From Lichenicoccus sp964235615 (GTDB taxonomy: Bacteria > Pseudomonadota > Alphaproteobacteria > Acetobacterales > Acetobacteraceae): a stretch of DNA of 15,095 nucleotides. Location of the stretch: the NCBI GenBank assembly GCA_964235615.1, contig CAXSEE010000104.1, positions 1 to 15,095 of the forward strand, in the 5' to 3' direction. Shown in pieces: positions 7,710 through 14,902 of this stretch (position 1 is its first letter; each line of letters opens with the position of its first letter). A model generated the notes under the pieces. It saw only the letters and a program-made list of their open reading frames with translations, searched no databases and was not told where the DNA came from. The position numbers and the translations under genes were made by a program.

Positions 7710-8852
7710 TTACTCGTCCTGCGGCGCCGGCGCGGGATTATCCGAAGTCCGCACGCTGTTGTCGACCACCACCGGAGCGCCGTTGCGCAGCTTGAGCTGG
7801 CCGGCGGTCACGACCTGCTCGCCGGCGGCGACACCCGACAGGATCGAGACCTGGTCGCCGCGCACCGCACCGGTCTCGACGACGCGGGACTGGGCGACGA
7901 GGCTGCCGGTCCGGCCCGCGGCGACGACATAGACGAAGTTTCCATAAGGATTGTAGCTGATCGCGGACTGCGGCAGCGTCAGGCGCTGCATGGGGGCGCC
8001 GGCATCGATCTCGACCGTGGCGAACATCCCCGGCAGCAGCGCGTGATCATGATTAGCCAGCTCGGCGCGCACCATCACCATGCGGCTGGCGGTATCCACG
8101 CGGCTGTTGATCGAGGCGATGGTGGCCGTGAACACGCGGTCCGGCCACGCATCGACATGCACGTGGGCTTTCTGGCCGGGGACGATCCGGCTCAGGGCCT
8201 GCTGCTGGATGTTGAAATCGACGAAGATCGGGTCGAGCGCCTGCAAGGTCACGATCGGGGTGCCCGCGGTCAGATACTGCCCGACATCGACGCTGCGTAT
8301 GCCGAGCCGGCCGGCGAACGGCGCGCGCACGATCTTCTCCGTCATCTGCGCGCGCATCGCCGCGACCTGGGCCTGGTCGGCGCGCAGGTTGCTCTCGTCC
8401 GCATCCAGGGTGGCGCGGCTGATCGCCTGGGCGTCGAACTGCCGGCGGTCGCGGGCCATGTTGGCGGTGGCCAGGTCCGCCGCCGCCTGCAGTTGCGCGA
8501 GCCTGGCCTCGTCGTCGTTGGGGCGGAGGGCAAGCAGCACGACGCCGGCGGCGACATCCTGTCCGGAGGTGAAGCTTATCGTGTCGACGATGCCGCTGAC
8601 CTCCGCGGACAGGTCGGAGCCCTGCACCGCGCGCACGTCGCCGGTGGCGGAGAGGCGTTCCTGCCAGCTCTGCATGCCGGCGCTCACCGCCGAGACGGTA
8701 GCCGGCGGCTCCCCGGCAGGAGCGGCGGCGTGGGCGCCGGCTAGGTGTCCTCTCCCAGAGAACAGGCCTCCGACACGCAGCGCACCCGTCCACCAGATGC
8801 CGGCAACGGCCAGGCACAGCAGCAGCGGCACGACCAGGAACTTCGCTTTCAT
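7710..8852 (-). CDS. RND efflux periplasmic adaptor (membrane fusion protein)
   Basis: This 380-residue membrane fusion protein links the RND pump to the outer-membrane channel. Residues 1-25 (KFLVVPLLLCLAVAGIW) form an N-terminal membrane anchor or signal. The lipoyl half-motifs flank an alpha-hairpin: RLSATGDVRAVQGSDLSAEV with SGIVDTISFTSGQDV before it, and IVRAPFAGRLGIRSVDVGQY after it. Beta-barrel and membrane-proximal domains follow, including LLPGMFATVEID and SILSGVAAGEQVVTAGQLKL. ATG 8852 is preferred because it opens the hydrophobic N-terminus and gives the family length. An alternative in-frame ATG at 8915 overlaps the upstream stop codon (TGATG) and would add 21 polar residues before the anchor. 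That start would suit translational coupling but a less typical signal. It lies 62 nt after the outer-membrane gene. Confidence 0.93.
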   Translation of the reverse strand: MKAKFLVVPLLLCLAVAGIWWTGALRVGGLFSGRGHLAGAHAAAPAGEPPATVSAVSAGMQSWQERLSATGDVRAVQGSDLSAEVSGIVDTISFTSGQDVAAGVVLLALRPNDDEARLAQLQAAADLATANMARDRRQFDAQAISRATLDADESNLRADQAQVAAMRAQMTEKIVRAPFAGRLGIRSVDVGQYLTAGTPIVTLQALDPIFVDFNIQQQALSRIVPGQKAHVHVDAWPDRVFTATIASINSRVDTASRMVMVRAELANHDHALLPGMFATVEIDAGAPMQRLTLPQSAISYNPYGNFVYVVAAGRTGSLVAQSRVVETGAVRGDQVSILSGVAAGEQVVTAGQLKLRNGAPVVVDNSVRTSDNPAPAPQDE

Positions 8853-8871
8853 GGGCAGGATCCGTTCCCAA

Positions 8872-8934
8872 GGTTCATCAGGGCAGCGCCGAGCTGAAGA
8901 AGCTCGGGGGTTCATCAGGGCAGCGGCGAGCTGA
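8872..8934. repeat. 26-bp tandem duplication at the end of the outer-membrane factor gene
   Basis: Positions 8872-8897 and 8909-8934 are 26-bp copies differing at one base (period 37 bp). The right copy contains the last codons and stop of the outer-membrane factor gene; the left copy lies in the gap before the fusion-protein start. Both copies carry the TGATGAAC sequence on the minus strand, so the stop/start-like junction is duplicated. Because 37 is not a multiple of three the copies are read in different frames. Confidence 0.85.
8889..8907. other. intercistronic hairpin between outer-membrane factor and fusion protein
   Basis: CCGAGCT (8889-8895) and AGCTCGG (8901-8907) form a perfect 7-bp stem with a 5-nt loop. 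It lies in the transcribed gap between the first two genes of the efflux operon and is created at the boundary of the duplicated copies. There is no U-run after it on the minus strand, so termination is unlikely; an effect on mRNA stability or translation is possible. Confidence 0.5.
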
Positions 8935-10465
8935 GCAGGCCCGGCGGCGGGGCTGGCTGGTCGTCGCGATGCCACCAGCCACCGCCAAGCGCCTGGTAGA
9001 GCGCGATGCTGTCCGTGTAACGCGCGGCCCGTGCCCGCAGCAGCGAGAGAATGGCGTTCTGGGTGCTCTGTTGCGCTGTCAGCACGGTGAGATACGAGAC
9101 GCCGCCCAGCTTGTACTGCAGGCTGGCCAGCGACAGGCTGCGCTCCGAGGCGCGCTGCTCGTCGAGGCTGGCGGCCAGCGCGAGCTCGTCGTTCTGCAGC
9201 GCCACCAGAACGTCGGCGACGTTCTGGAACGCCGTGACCACGGTGTTGCGCCAGCTTGCCGCCGCATTGTCGAGTGCGGCGCGCTGGGCGCGCTGCGCGT
9301 GCAGCAGCTGGCCGGCGTCGAATACCGGCTGCACCGCCTGGTTGACCAGGGACCACAGGCCGTTGCCGGGCGAGAACAGCTGATGCGTGTCGGCGGCGTC
9401 CGAGCCGACCTGGGCGGACAGGGTGACGTTCGGCAGCCGCTGCGCGATCGCCACCCCGAGGGCCGCGCTCTGCTGGTGCAATGCCGCCTCCGCCTCGCGT
9501 ATGTCGGGACGCTGGTCGAGCAGCGAGGCGGGCAGGCTGACCGGCAGCTCACCGGGCAGGGTGATGTCGTCAAGGCTAAGCCCGGGGAGGTTGAGTTCGG
9601 CCAGCCCCAGCTCCGAGGGAGCAATCCCGAGATAAGCGGCGAGCTGGTCCCGCGTCTGCGCGAGCTGGGTCTGCAACGGGATCAGCACGGTGCGCGCGGT
9701 CGCGACCTGCGCCTCCTGGATGGCAACGTCGGTACCGGTGGCCCCGCCGAGCTCGAACTGCCGCTTCACGGTCTCGAGCTGGCGCGTCTCGAAGCCGATC
9801 AGCTCCCGCTGCACCTTGATCTGGCCGGCCAGCGAAGCCGCGTCGACCGCGCTGGTGGCGACGCCCGCGGCCAGGGCGAGGTCGACCGCCTCGAGCTGGA
9901 AGCGCTGGAACTCGGCCCGGGCGGCGGTCTGCTCGACGGCGCGGCGCAGGCCGCCCCAGATGTCGAGCGTGTAGGACAGGCTGAGCTGGGCGCCGTAATA
10001 GCTCTGGGTGAAGTCCGTGCCCGGAAGCCCGCTGAACACGCCCGGCGTCTCGCCGCGGTTGCGCAGCACGGTGCCGGAGACGCTGGGGAACAGGGTGCCC
10101 TCCTGCTGCAGGCGCTGTTCTTGGGCCTGGCGCAGGCTGGCCTGTGCCGCCTCGACGTTGGGATTGTCGCGCAGCGCGCGCTCGACCAGGGCGGTGATGA
10201 CCGGGGAGCGGAACAGCTGCCACCACTCGCCAGGGATGTCGCGGCCGGAGATGAAGCGCTGCCGGGCGCCGGCGCCGATCGGCTGCGTGCCGGTGGCGGC
10301 CGGCAAGGGAGTCTCGGTGTAGCGCGCGACCGGCGGCCCTGGCATCGAGGGGCGATGGAAATCCGGCCCGACCGCGCAGGCCGAAAGGCTGAGCAGCAGC
10401 AAGGCAAGCGGGACTCTGCGGCCGGAAGCAGCGGGGAGCGGAAAGGGGTCCGGCAGCAAGGTCAT
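8915..10465 (-). CDS. RND efflux outer-membrane factor, NodT-family lipoprotein
   Basis: A 516-residue TolC/OprM-like outer-membrane channel. An N-terminal lipoprotein signal (VPLALLLLSLSAC, lipobox cysteine at 30) is followed by AVGPDFHRP, the standard opening of NodT-type factors. Two repeated OEP domains of alpha-helical barrel and beta strands follow. The first includes EWWQLFRSP and SYTLDIWGGLRRAVE; the second includes LLDQRPDIREAEAAL, the usual DIRxAE motif, and YKLGGVSYLTVLTAQQ. The length is slightly above the usual 470-500. It is the first gene of the operon, ahead of the fusion protein and pump, whereas many efflux operons place the channel last. No strong Shine-Dalgarno precedes ATG 10465. 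The 3' end is partly duplicated (see the 26-bp repeat). Confidence 0.94.
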   Translation of the reverse strand: MTLLPDPFPLPAASGRRVPLALLLLSLSACAVGPDFHRPSMPGPPVARYTETPLPAATGTQPIGAGARQRFISGRDIPGEWWQLFRSPVITALVERALRDNPNVEAAQASLRQAQEQRLQQEGTLFPSVSGTVLRNRGETPGVFSGLPGTDFTQSYYGAQLSLSYTLDIWGGLRRAVEQTAARAEFQRFQLEAVDLALAAGVATSAVDAASLAGQIKVQRELIGFETRQLETVKRQFELGGATGTDVAIQEAQVATARTVLIPLQTQLAQTRDQLAAYLGIAPSELGLAELNLPGLSLDDITLPGELPVSLPASLLDQRPDIREAEAALHQQSAALGVAIAQRLPNVTLSAQVGSDAADTHQLFSPGNGLWSLVNQAVQPVFDAGQLLHAQRAQRAALDNAAASWRNTVVTAFQNVADVLVALQNDELALAASLDEQRASERSLSLASLQYKLGGVSYLTVLTAQQSTQNAILSLLRARAARYTDSIALYQALGGGWWHRDDQPAPPPGLLSSPLP

Positions 10466-10522
10466 CTAAGGGTCCGGAAGCGTTGAGGGAGCCACCGCCT
10501 TAAAGCAGCATCCGTGCCAGGA

Positions 10523-10595
10523 ATACCAATGGCGCAAATCCGCGTCGGTCAAGGATATGAAAGCGCTGATGTCATGACTTTACGTCGCGCATCAG
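10523..10595 (-). promoter_or_regulatory. candidate promoter and dyads upstream of the efflux operon
   Basis: On the minus strand TTGACC (10552-10547) is followed after 18 bp by TGGTAT (10528-10523), a plausible but weak sigma70 promoter 58 bp before the first gene. Just upstream lie an 8-bp palindrome, GTCATGAC (10571-10578), and a 6-bp inverted repeat, CTGATG (10566-10571) with CATCAG (10590-10595). Either could be a regulator site. No efflux regulator of the TetR or MarR type is encoded next to the operon in this window. Confidence 0.3.
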
Positions 10596-10635
10596 GCCAC
10601 GTAATGGCGGAATTGGCCAGATCGGCCGCCGCGTG

Positions 10636-11451
10636 TCAGGCGGCACGCTCGCTCCGGAGCGTCGAGAAGAGCCGGCTTCGCGCGACCGACACATAGGCGG
10701 AGTCCAGTTCGATGCCGATGCCGCGTCCGCCTTCCTCCTCGGCGGCGATCAGGCTGGTGCCGCTGCCCATGAACGGATCGAGCACCACCGGATGCGCTTG
10801 TCCGTGCAGGCGTATGCACATGCGCGGCAGCATCACCGGGAAGGCGGCCGGATGGTTGAACTTCTGCGACTTGGCCTGCACCGTCGCGTAGGGGATGAAC
10901 CAGGTGTCGCCGCGACAGCGCAGGTCCTGCTGATGGCCACGGCGCGAGATGTTGGTCTTGTCCTTGTACGGGACGCCGACCGCCAGCCGTTTCAGCGGCA
11001 CGCTGCCCGAATGCGTCAGATGGAAGACATGCTCGTGGTTGCGGTGCAGGAAGCGCTCCGAGCGGATCGGCTTGAAGTGTCCGAGGCTGTCCTCGCCCAC
11101 CGAGATCGACTTCACCCAGGTGATATGGTTCTGCAGCTCGAACAGCGGACGCAACCGTACCATCAGCTCGAACGGCAGCCAGGGGCTGGCGCTCGACCCG
11201 GTGATGTTGAGGAAGAACGAGGCGTCGGGGCGCATCACACGCTTGACCGCGGTGGCGCAGTCGATCAGCCAGTCGAGATACTCTCCCTCGTCGCGACGAT
11301 CGTGATAGGTGCCGTACTTCAACCCGAGATTGTACGGCGGCGAGGTGATCACGACGTCGACGCTGGCCTCGTCGAGCTGTCCGAGCACGCGCAGGCAGTC
11401 GCCGCGGTAGATCAGATGCCGGCCGACCATGTATCGCTGCGTGCGCGGCAT
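10636..11451 (-). CDS. beta-class site-specific DNA methyltransferase (N4-cytosine or N6-adenine)
   Basis: A 271-residue SAM-dependent DNA methyltransferase. The catalytic motif IV, TSPPYN, is at about residues 36-41 and the SAM-binding motif I, DPFMGSGTS, at about 225-233. A target-recognition region lies between them, and this order defines the beta class. SPPY is most common in N4-cytosine enzymes but also occurs in adenine enzymes, so the methylated base is open. The motif after PPYN (LGLKYG, then the EYLDWL box) is typical of small solitary enzymes. No endonuclease gene is adjacent, so it is an orphan within the window. The frame extends to 11550, but the extra 33 residues are low-complexity and contain a 15-bp repeat. 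I prefer ATG 11451; ATG 11430 is another option, and neither has a strong ribosome site. It is followed 170 bp later by the efflux operon on the same strand. Confidence 0.88.
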   Translation of the reverse strand: MPRTQRYMVGRHLIYRGDCLRVLGQLDEASVDVVITSPPYNLGLKYGTYHDRRDEGEYLDWLIDCATAVKRVMRPDASFFLNITGSSASPWLPFELMVRLRPLFELQNHITWVKSISVGEDSLGHFKPIRSERFLHRNHEHVFHLTHSGSVPLKRLAVGVPYKDKTNISRRGHQQDLRCRGDTWFIPYATVQAKSQKFNHPAAFPVMLPRMCIRLHGQAHPVVLDPFMGSGTSLIAAEEEGGRGIGIELDSAYVSVARSRLFSTLRSERAA

Positions 11452-11504
11452 CAGGATCCGAGCGGACTTATGCGCTCGTCCCAGGATGGGCGCGGCACCA
11501 TGCA

Positions 11505-11534
11505 ACTCGGTGCGGGGCGACTCGGTGTGGGGCA
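11505..11534. repeat. 15-bp direct tandem repeat upstream of the methyltransferase
   Basis: Positions 11505-11519 and 11520-11534 are adjacent 15-bp copies differing at two bases (ACTCGGTGCGGGGCG against ACTCGGTGTGGGGCA). They fall in the leader of the methyltransferase gene or, if translation begins at 11550, encode residues near its N-terminus. They may be a tandem regulator site or simply slippage. Confidence 0.6.
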
Positions 11535-11583
11535 CGAGACTGGGTATCATCCGCGCAGTATCGCCACCTCGCGAAGGCTGCCG

Positions 11584-11616
11584 CCAGGGGGGATGCCCAC
11601 CCTGGAGATAATTTTT
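11584..11616 (+). terminator. GC-rich hairpin followed by a T-run, oriented rightwards
   Basis: CCAGGGGGG (11584-11592) can pair with CCC-A-CCCTGG (11596-11605), a 9-bp stem with one bulged A and a 3-nt loop. A run of five T at 11612-11616 follows. The layout resembles a Rho-independent terminator for plus-strand transcription, yet both flanking genes are on the minus strand. Read leftwards it has no U-run, so for the mltA transcript it would be only a hairpin. The T-run is separated from the stem by six bases. Confidence 0.35.
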
Positions 11617-11642
11617 GATACCGCTGCAACGTTCCCAGATGG

Positions 11643-12827
11643 TTAGCGTGCAGAAGGCCGCGGCAGCAGCACGACCAGATGGCCGCCGGCATGCATCGCA
11701 CCGGCATCCGCCGCCGCCTGCGGTCCCCAGCCGAAGAAGATATCCGCCCGTGCCGGACCGGTGATGTCGGTGCCGAGATCCTGCGCCAGCATCAGCCGCC
11801 GCAACGGACGGCCGTCCGGCGTCGCGGTGTCGATCCAGACCGGCGCCGAGAGCGGCAGGAAGGCGCGGTCGATGGCGACGGACCTGCCGGGCTGAAGATC
11901 GACGCCGAGCGCCCCGAGCGGACCCTGGTCAGGCCGAAGGTCGTCGAGGCTGCGGAAGAACACGTAGTTGGGGTTCTGCTCCATCATCGCCCGAGCCTGC
12001 TGCGGGTGCGTGCCGAGCCAGCCGCGGATCGACTGCATGCTGACCCCGTCCGGCGGCAACTGGCCCTGCTCGACCAGCAACCGGCCGAGCGGGACGTAGG
12101 GAGCGCCGTTGCGTCCGGCATAACCGAGCCGGACGATCTGGCCGCTGGGCAGCCGTACACGTCCGGATCCCTGCAACTGCAGGAAGAACAGATCCACCGG
12201 GTCGGTCAGCCAGACCAGCTCGAGCCCATGCCCGGCGAGCACGCCCTGGTCGATCTGGGCGCGTGTCCAGTAGGGCGCCATATGGCCGTCGGAGACCCGG
12301 CCGGTCGCGTCCGGGGCCGGCGGCGCATGGACCGTCAGCAGGTCGGGCGGGCGGCGGTAGACCGGGACCGTGTGGGTCGCGTCGGGACCGAGGGCACCGG
12401 GATATTCCGGCTCGAAATAGCCGGTGAAGCGGGCATCGTCACGGCCGCGGTCACCGACCTCGTAGGGCTGCAGCCAAGCGGCGACGACATGCCGGGCCGC
12501 CTCGTCCTGGCCGGGCGGTATCCACTGCACGGCATGGCAGAACGGCGTCCAGTCGCCGGCTTTGCCGCCTGCCTGCAGGGCATCCCCGGCTCCGGAGTCA
12601 CCCAGCATCGCGTCGGCCGGCAACAGGGCCAGCCGATGGCACTGGTTCAGCAATGCGGGCAGCAGGGTCGCGACCGGATCGTCCTGCCACCCCGGCAAGG
12701 CGCTGTAATCGACCGGCCGCAGCGATAGCAGCGCTGGACCCGCCGGCGGCCCGGCCTCGCAGCCGGCCAGCAACAGCACGCAGAAAAACGCCGCGCAAAA
12801 CCGCGCGGCCCTGGTCGGGACAGGCAT
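11643..12827 (-). CDS. mltA: membrane-bound lytic murein transglycosylase A (MltA) lipoprotein
   Basis: This 394-residue outer-membrane lipoprotein cleaves the glycan strands of peptidoglycan to leave 1,6-anhydro ends. It has a lipoprotein signal ending LLLAGC (cysteine at about 23). The MltA domain contains FTGYFEPEYPG, then PYWTRAQID, DPVDLFFLQLQGSGRVRLP, GRNGAPYVPLGRLL and QNPNYVFFR. The C-terminal 3D domain has its three aspartates in VWIDT, AQDLG and RADIFFGWG; the last is in the position of the catalytic Asp of E. coli MltA. The length is normal for the family. ATG 12827 starts the signal sequence and has a weak GGA-type ribosome site. The gene follows the Tim44-domain gene by 33 nt, so the two are probably cotranscribed; this pair is common in alphaproteobacteria. 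Confidence 0.95.
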   Translation of the reverse strand: MPVPTRAARFCAAFFCVLLLAGCEAGPPAGPALLSLRPVDYSALPGWQDDPVATLLPALLNQCHRLALLPADAMLGDSGAGDALQAGGKAGDWTPFCHAVQWIPPGQDEAARHVVAAWLQPYEVGDRGRDDARFTGYFEPEYPGALGPDATHTVPVYRRPPDLLTVHAPPAPDATGRVSDGHMAPYWTRAQIDQGVLAGHGLELVWLTDPVDLFFLQLQGSGRVRLPSGQIVRLGYAGRNGAPYVPLGRLLVEQGQLPPDGVSMQSIRGWLGTHPQQARAMMEQNPNYVFFRSLDDLRPDQGPLGALGVDLQPGRSVAIDRAFLPLSAPVWIDTATPDGRPLRRLMLAQDLGTDITGPARADIFFGWGPQAAADAGAMHAGGHLVVLLPRPSAR

Positions 12828-12860
12828 CGTTATCCAGTCAGTGATAAGACTTCGAGCGAG

Positions 12861-13553
12861 CTATGCGCTGCGGGCGCTCGCCAGACGCCAATTCGGACCC
12901 GATGCGGCGCCGTTGGCATCCAGCAGCCGCTCGAAGGTCCACAGGTCGGACAGCTCGGTCGTGGCGTCGGCACCGGAGACCGGCTGCCCGTCACGTCCCA
13001 GCACCATGCTGATCTGGTCGGATACGAAGCGCACGTCGATCGCCGCCAGCCACAATCCGCCCTGCTCGGTGAGGTTGGCCTCGGTGATGGTCGCCTGCAG
13101 GATATTGCGGATCTCGGCCCGCTGGGTCTCCCCCGCTGCCTCGCGCGCGGTGATCGCGGCGTCGAACGCGCTGTATGCGGCCTCGGTCAGGTTGGAGCGC
13201 AGGACGGTGCGGTCCCCTTCGGCAAAGGCTTGCACGATCTTGCGGAAGGCTCCCTCGGCACCGCGCAGGAAGGCGCTCGCGTCGAAGCCGCGGTCGCGCT
13301 CGCGTATCCGGGCGAGCTTGAGGCCGGCGGCACTGTTCGGGTCCGGCAAGGGCCGGTCGGTCTGCGCCGGCGCCGGCTCGGCTCGGCCCTCGATCACCGG
13401 GCCGAGAGGAGCAGCACGCTGAGGCACGGCGGGTGCGCGTCGCTGCAGGCCGGCCTGCTTGCCGAGGATGCCGCGCAGCCGCAGCACGAGGAAGGCCGCA
13501 ATCATGGCAAACAGCACGATATCGACGGGGAACCGGCCGGCGGTAAAATCCAT
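12861..13553 (-). CDS. Tim44-domain membrane-associated protein
   Basis: A 230-residue protein with an N-terminal membrane segment (FPVDIVLFAMIAAFLVLRLRG, about 8-27), a basic then proline/alanine-rich linker (about 30-75) and a C-terminal Tim44-like domain. The domain runs from FDASAFLRGAEGAF through VQAFAEGD, TEAAYSAFDAAI and an LWTFER motif near the C-terminus. In mitochondria Tim44 tethers Hsp70 to the import channel. The bacterial homologues are inner-membrane proteins whose exact role is less clear. ATG 13553 is chosen over GTG 13565, because the GTG would sit only two bases after the AGGAG ribosome site. It is the first gene of the leftward pair with mltA and is divergent from the histidine-phosphatase and secB genes. 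Confidence 0.9.
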   Translation of the reverse strand: MDFTAGRFPVDIVLFAMIAAFLVLRLRGILGKQAGLQRRAPAVPQRAAPLGPVIEGRAEPAPAQTDRPLPDPNSAAGLKLARIRERDRGFDASAFLRGAEGAFRKIVQAFAEGDRTVLRSNLTEAAYSAFDAAITAREAAGETQRAEIRNILQATITEANLTEQGGLWLAAIDVRFVSDQISMVLGRDGQPVSGADATTELSDLWTFERLLDANGAASGPNWRLASARSA

Positions 13554-13735
13554 GATCGCGTCCACTCTCCTGCGTTCCTGCCCTTGTCGTCCCGCCTTTC
13601 ACAGCGTCCCGATCACGAGCGTGGCAACACAGTGGAGATAGGGGCTCGCGCACGGCTAGACAACAGCGAAGCGGCAGCCGCGCACCGGGCGGTTTTTGCA
13701 TTGCCGCCGGCCGGCTTGGGGCGTATCGGGCAGGG

Positions 13736-14290
13736 ATGATCGTGCTGCGGCATTGCCAGAGCGAATTCAACCTGCATTTCACCCGCACCCGGAAGGATCC
13801 CGGGATCATCGACCCGGTGCTGACGCCGTTCGGCGAGCAGCAGGCGGAGCAGGCCGTCGCGGCCCTGGTGGATGCCCCGATCACCCGCATCCTGGTGTCG
13901 CCCTACACGCGCGCCCTGCAGACCGCCGCGCCGATCGCGAGCGCCCGCGGCCTGGTGCCGGTGGTGACGCCGCTGGTGCGCGAGCGCTGCGCCTTCATCT
14001 GCGATATCGGCACGCCCAGGACCGAGCTGCAAAGGCGCTGGAGTTCGCTCGATTTCGCTCATCTGGACGAGATATGGTGGCCGCTCGACCAGGAAGCCGA
14101 GCAGTCGGTGCTCGACCGGGCCGAGCGCTTCCGCGGCGAGATGGCGGCACTCCCGGACTGGGGTACCACGCTGGTGGTCTCGCACTGGGGCTTCCTGCTC
14201 GCCCTGTCCGGCAACAGCCTGGAGAACGGCACCTTCCGCCACGTCGATCCCAACGAGCGGCCAGCGCTTCCGGTGATCTGGCGCCACTAG
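13736..14290 (+). CDS. histidine phosphatase (phosphoglycerate mutase-like) family protein
   Basis: A 184-residue cytoplasmic protein. It opens with MIVLRHCQSEFN, the RHG-type box with the phosphorylated histidine at His6 (RHC instead of the usual RHG). It continues with DPVLTPFGEQQAEQ, SPYTRALQTA and VRERC, and ends with a second catalytic histidine in VVSHWGF (about His150). These are the complete set of conserved residues of the branch-1 family, so it should be an active phosphatase or mutase. The substrate cannot be inferred; homologues act on sugar phosphates, nucleotides or phosphoproteins. The first ATG at 13736 fits the family start exactly, although the ribosome site is poor (GGG-rich and close). 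It lies 84 bp before secB in the same direction and may be cotranscribed with it. Confidence 0.88.
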   Translation: MIVLRHCQSEFNLHFTRTRKDPGIIDPVLTPFGEQQAEQAVAALVDAPITRILVSPYTRALQTAAPIASARGLVPVVTPLVRERCAFICDIGTPRTELQRRWSSLDFAHLDEIWWPLDQEAEQSVLDRAERFRGEMAALPDWGTTLVVSHWGFLLALSGNSLENGTFRHVDPNERPALPVIWRH

Positions 14291-14374
14291 AATTCTGGCG
14301 CGCTGGCACCACGCTGCGCGGCGTGCTACCGCCGCCGCCAGCACGTCCCCGTCCAGTTCCAGCAGGAGGCCCTG

Positions 14375-14902
14375 ATGTCCGAGAACCCGCCGCTTTCCCC
14401 GGCCCAGCCGCAACAGCCCCCCGCGCTGCCGCTGACGATGAACCTGCAATACACCAAGGACCTGTCGTTCGAGGTGCCGGCCGGCGCCGAGATCTTCGCC
14501 ACCCTGCGCGCCAACCCGCAGATCTCGGTCAACATCGACGTGCAGGCCAACCGCCTGCAGCAGGAACAGCCGGTGTTCGAGGTCGTGCTGGCGATCAAGG
14601 CCGAGGCCACCGAACCCACCACCGAAGCCGGCACCACTGGCCGGGTCGTGTTCATCGCCGAGCTCGCCTACGCCGCCGTCGTTACCCTGACCGACACCCC
14701 GGACAACATGGTCGAGCCGATCCTGCTGGTCGAAGTGCCGCGGCTGATCTTCCCCTACGCCCGCAACATCATCAGCGAAGTCACCCGCGACGGCGGCTTC
14801 CCCCCGGTGGTGCTGCAGCCGATCGACTTCGTCGGCCTCTGGCAGGCCAAGCGCGGCGTCAATAATGCAGCTCAACTCTCCACCCAAACCGGCCACGCCT
14901 AG
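14375..14902 (+). CDS. secB: SecB, protein-export chaperone
   Basis: A 175-residue cytosolic chaperone, active as a tetramer, that keeps preproteins unfolded and delivers them to SecA. After a proline/glutamine-rich N-terminal tail (1-21) comes the SecB fold: LQYTKDLSFEVP, then SVNIDVQAN and a beta strand FEVVLAIKAEA. AELAYAAVVTL follows, and then the family signature IFPYARNIISEVTRDGGFPP with VVLQPIDFVGLW. The length is normal (150-180). ATG 14375 has a strong AGGAGG site five bases upstream. The tail and the asparagine/glutamine-rich C-terminus are typical of alphaproteobacterial SecB. Confidence 0.96.
   Translation: MSENPPLSPAQPQQPPALPLTMNLQYTKDLSFEVPAGAEIFATLRANPQISVNIDVQANRLQQEQPVFEVVLAIKAEATEPTTEAGTTGRVVFIAELAYAAVVTLTDTPDNMVEPILLVEVPRLIFPYARNIISEVTRDGGFPPVVLQPIDFVGLWQAKRGVNNAAQLSTQTGHA

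Noticed and set aside
6437..7795. 452-residue plus-strand ORF opposite the RND pump
   Set aside because: It is the antisense of a well-supported RND gene, is very rich in R, H, Q and D as expected from high-GC reverse frames, and has no recognisable domain.
7710..9356. 548-residue version of the membrane fusion protein starting inside the outer-membrane gene
   Set aside because: The added N-terminal part is an out-of-frame reading of the outer-membrane factor; the hydrophobic anchor beginning at 8852 marks the real start.
8969..10486. 505-residue plus-strand ORF opposite the outer-membrane factor
   Set aside because: The composition is that of an antisense shadow and the opposite strand carries a complete NodT-type protein.
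10625..10644. GCCGCC/GGCGGC hairpin overlapping the methyltransferase stop as a terminator
   Set aside because: The stem includes coding sequence and no U-run follows on the minus strand.
11679..12728. 349-residue plus-strand ORF opposite mltA
   Set aside because: Antisense shadow of mltA with no domain or ribosome site.
13613..14896. 427-residue minus-strand ORF opposite the histidine phosphatase and secB
   Set aside because: It spans two certain genes on the other strand and shows only low-complexity antisense composition.
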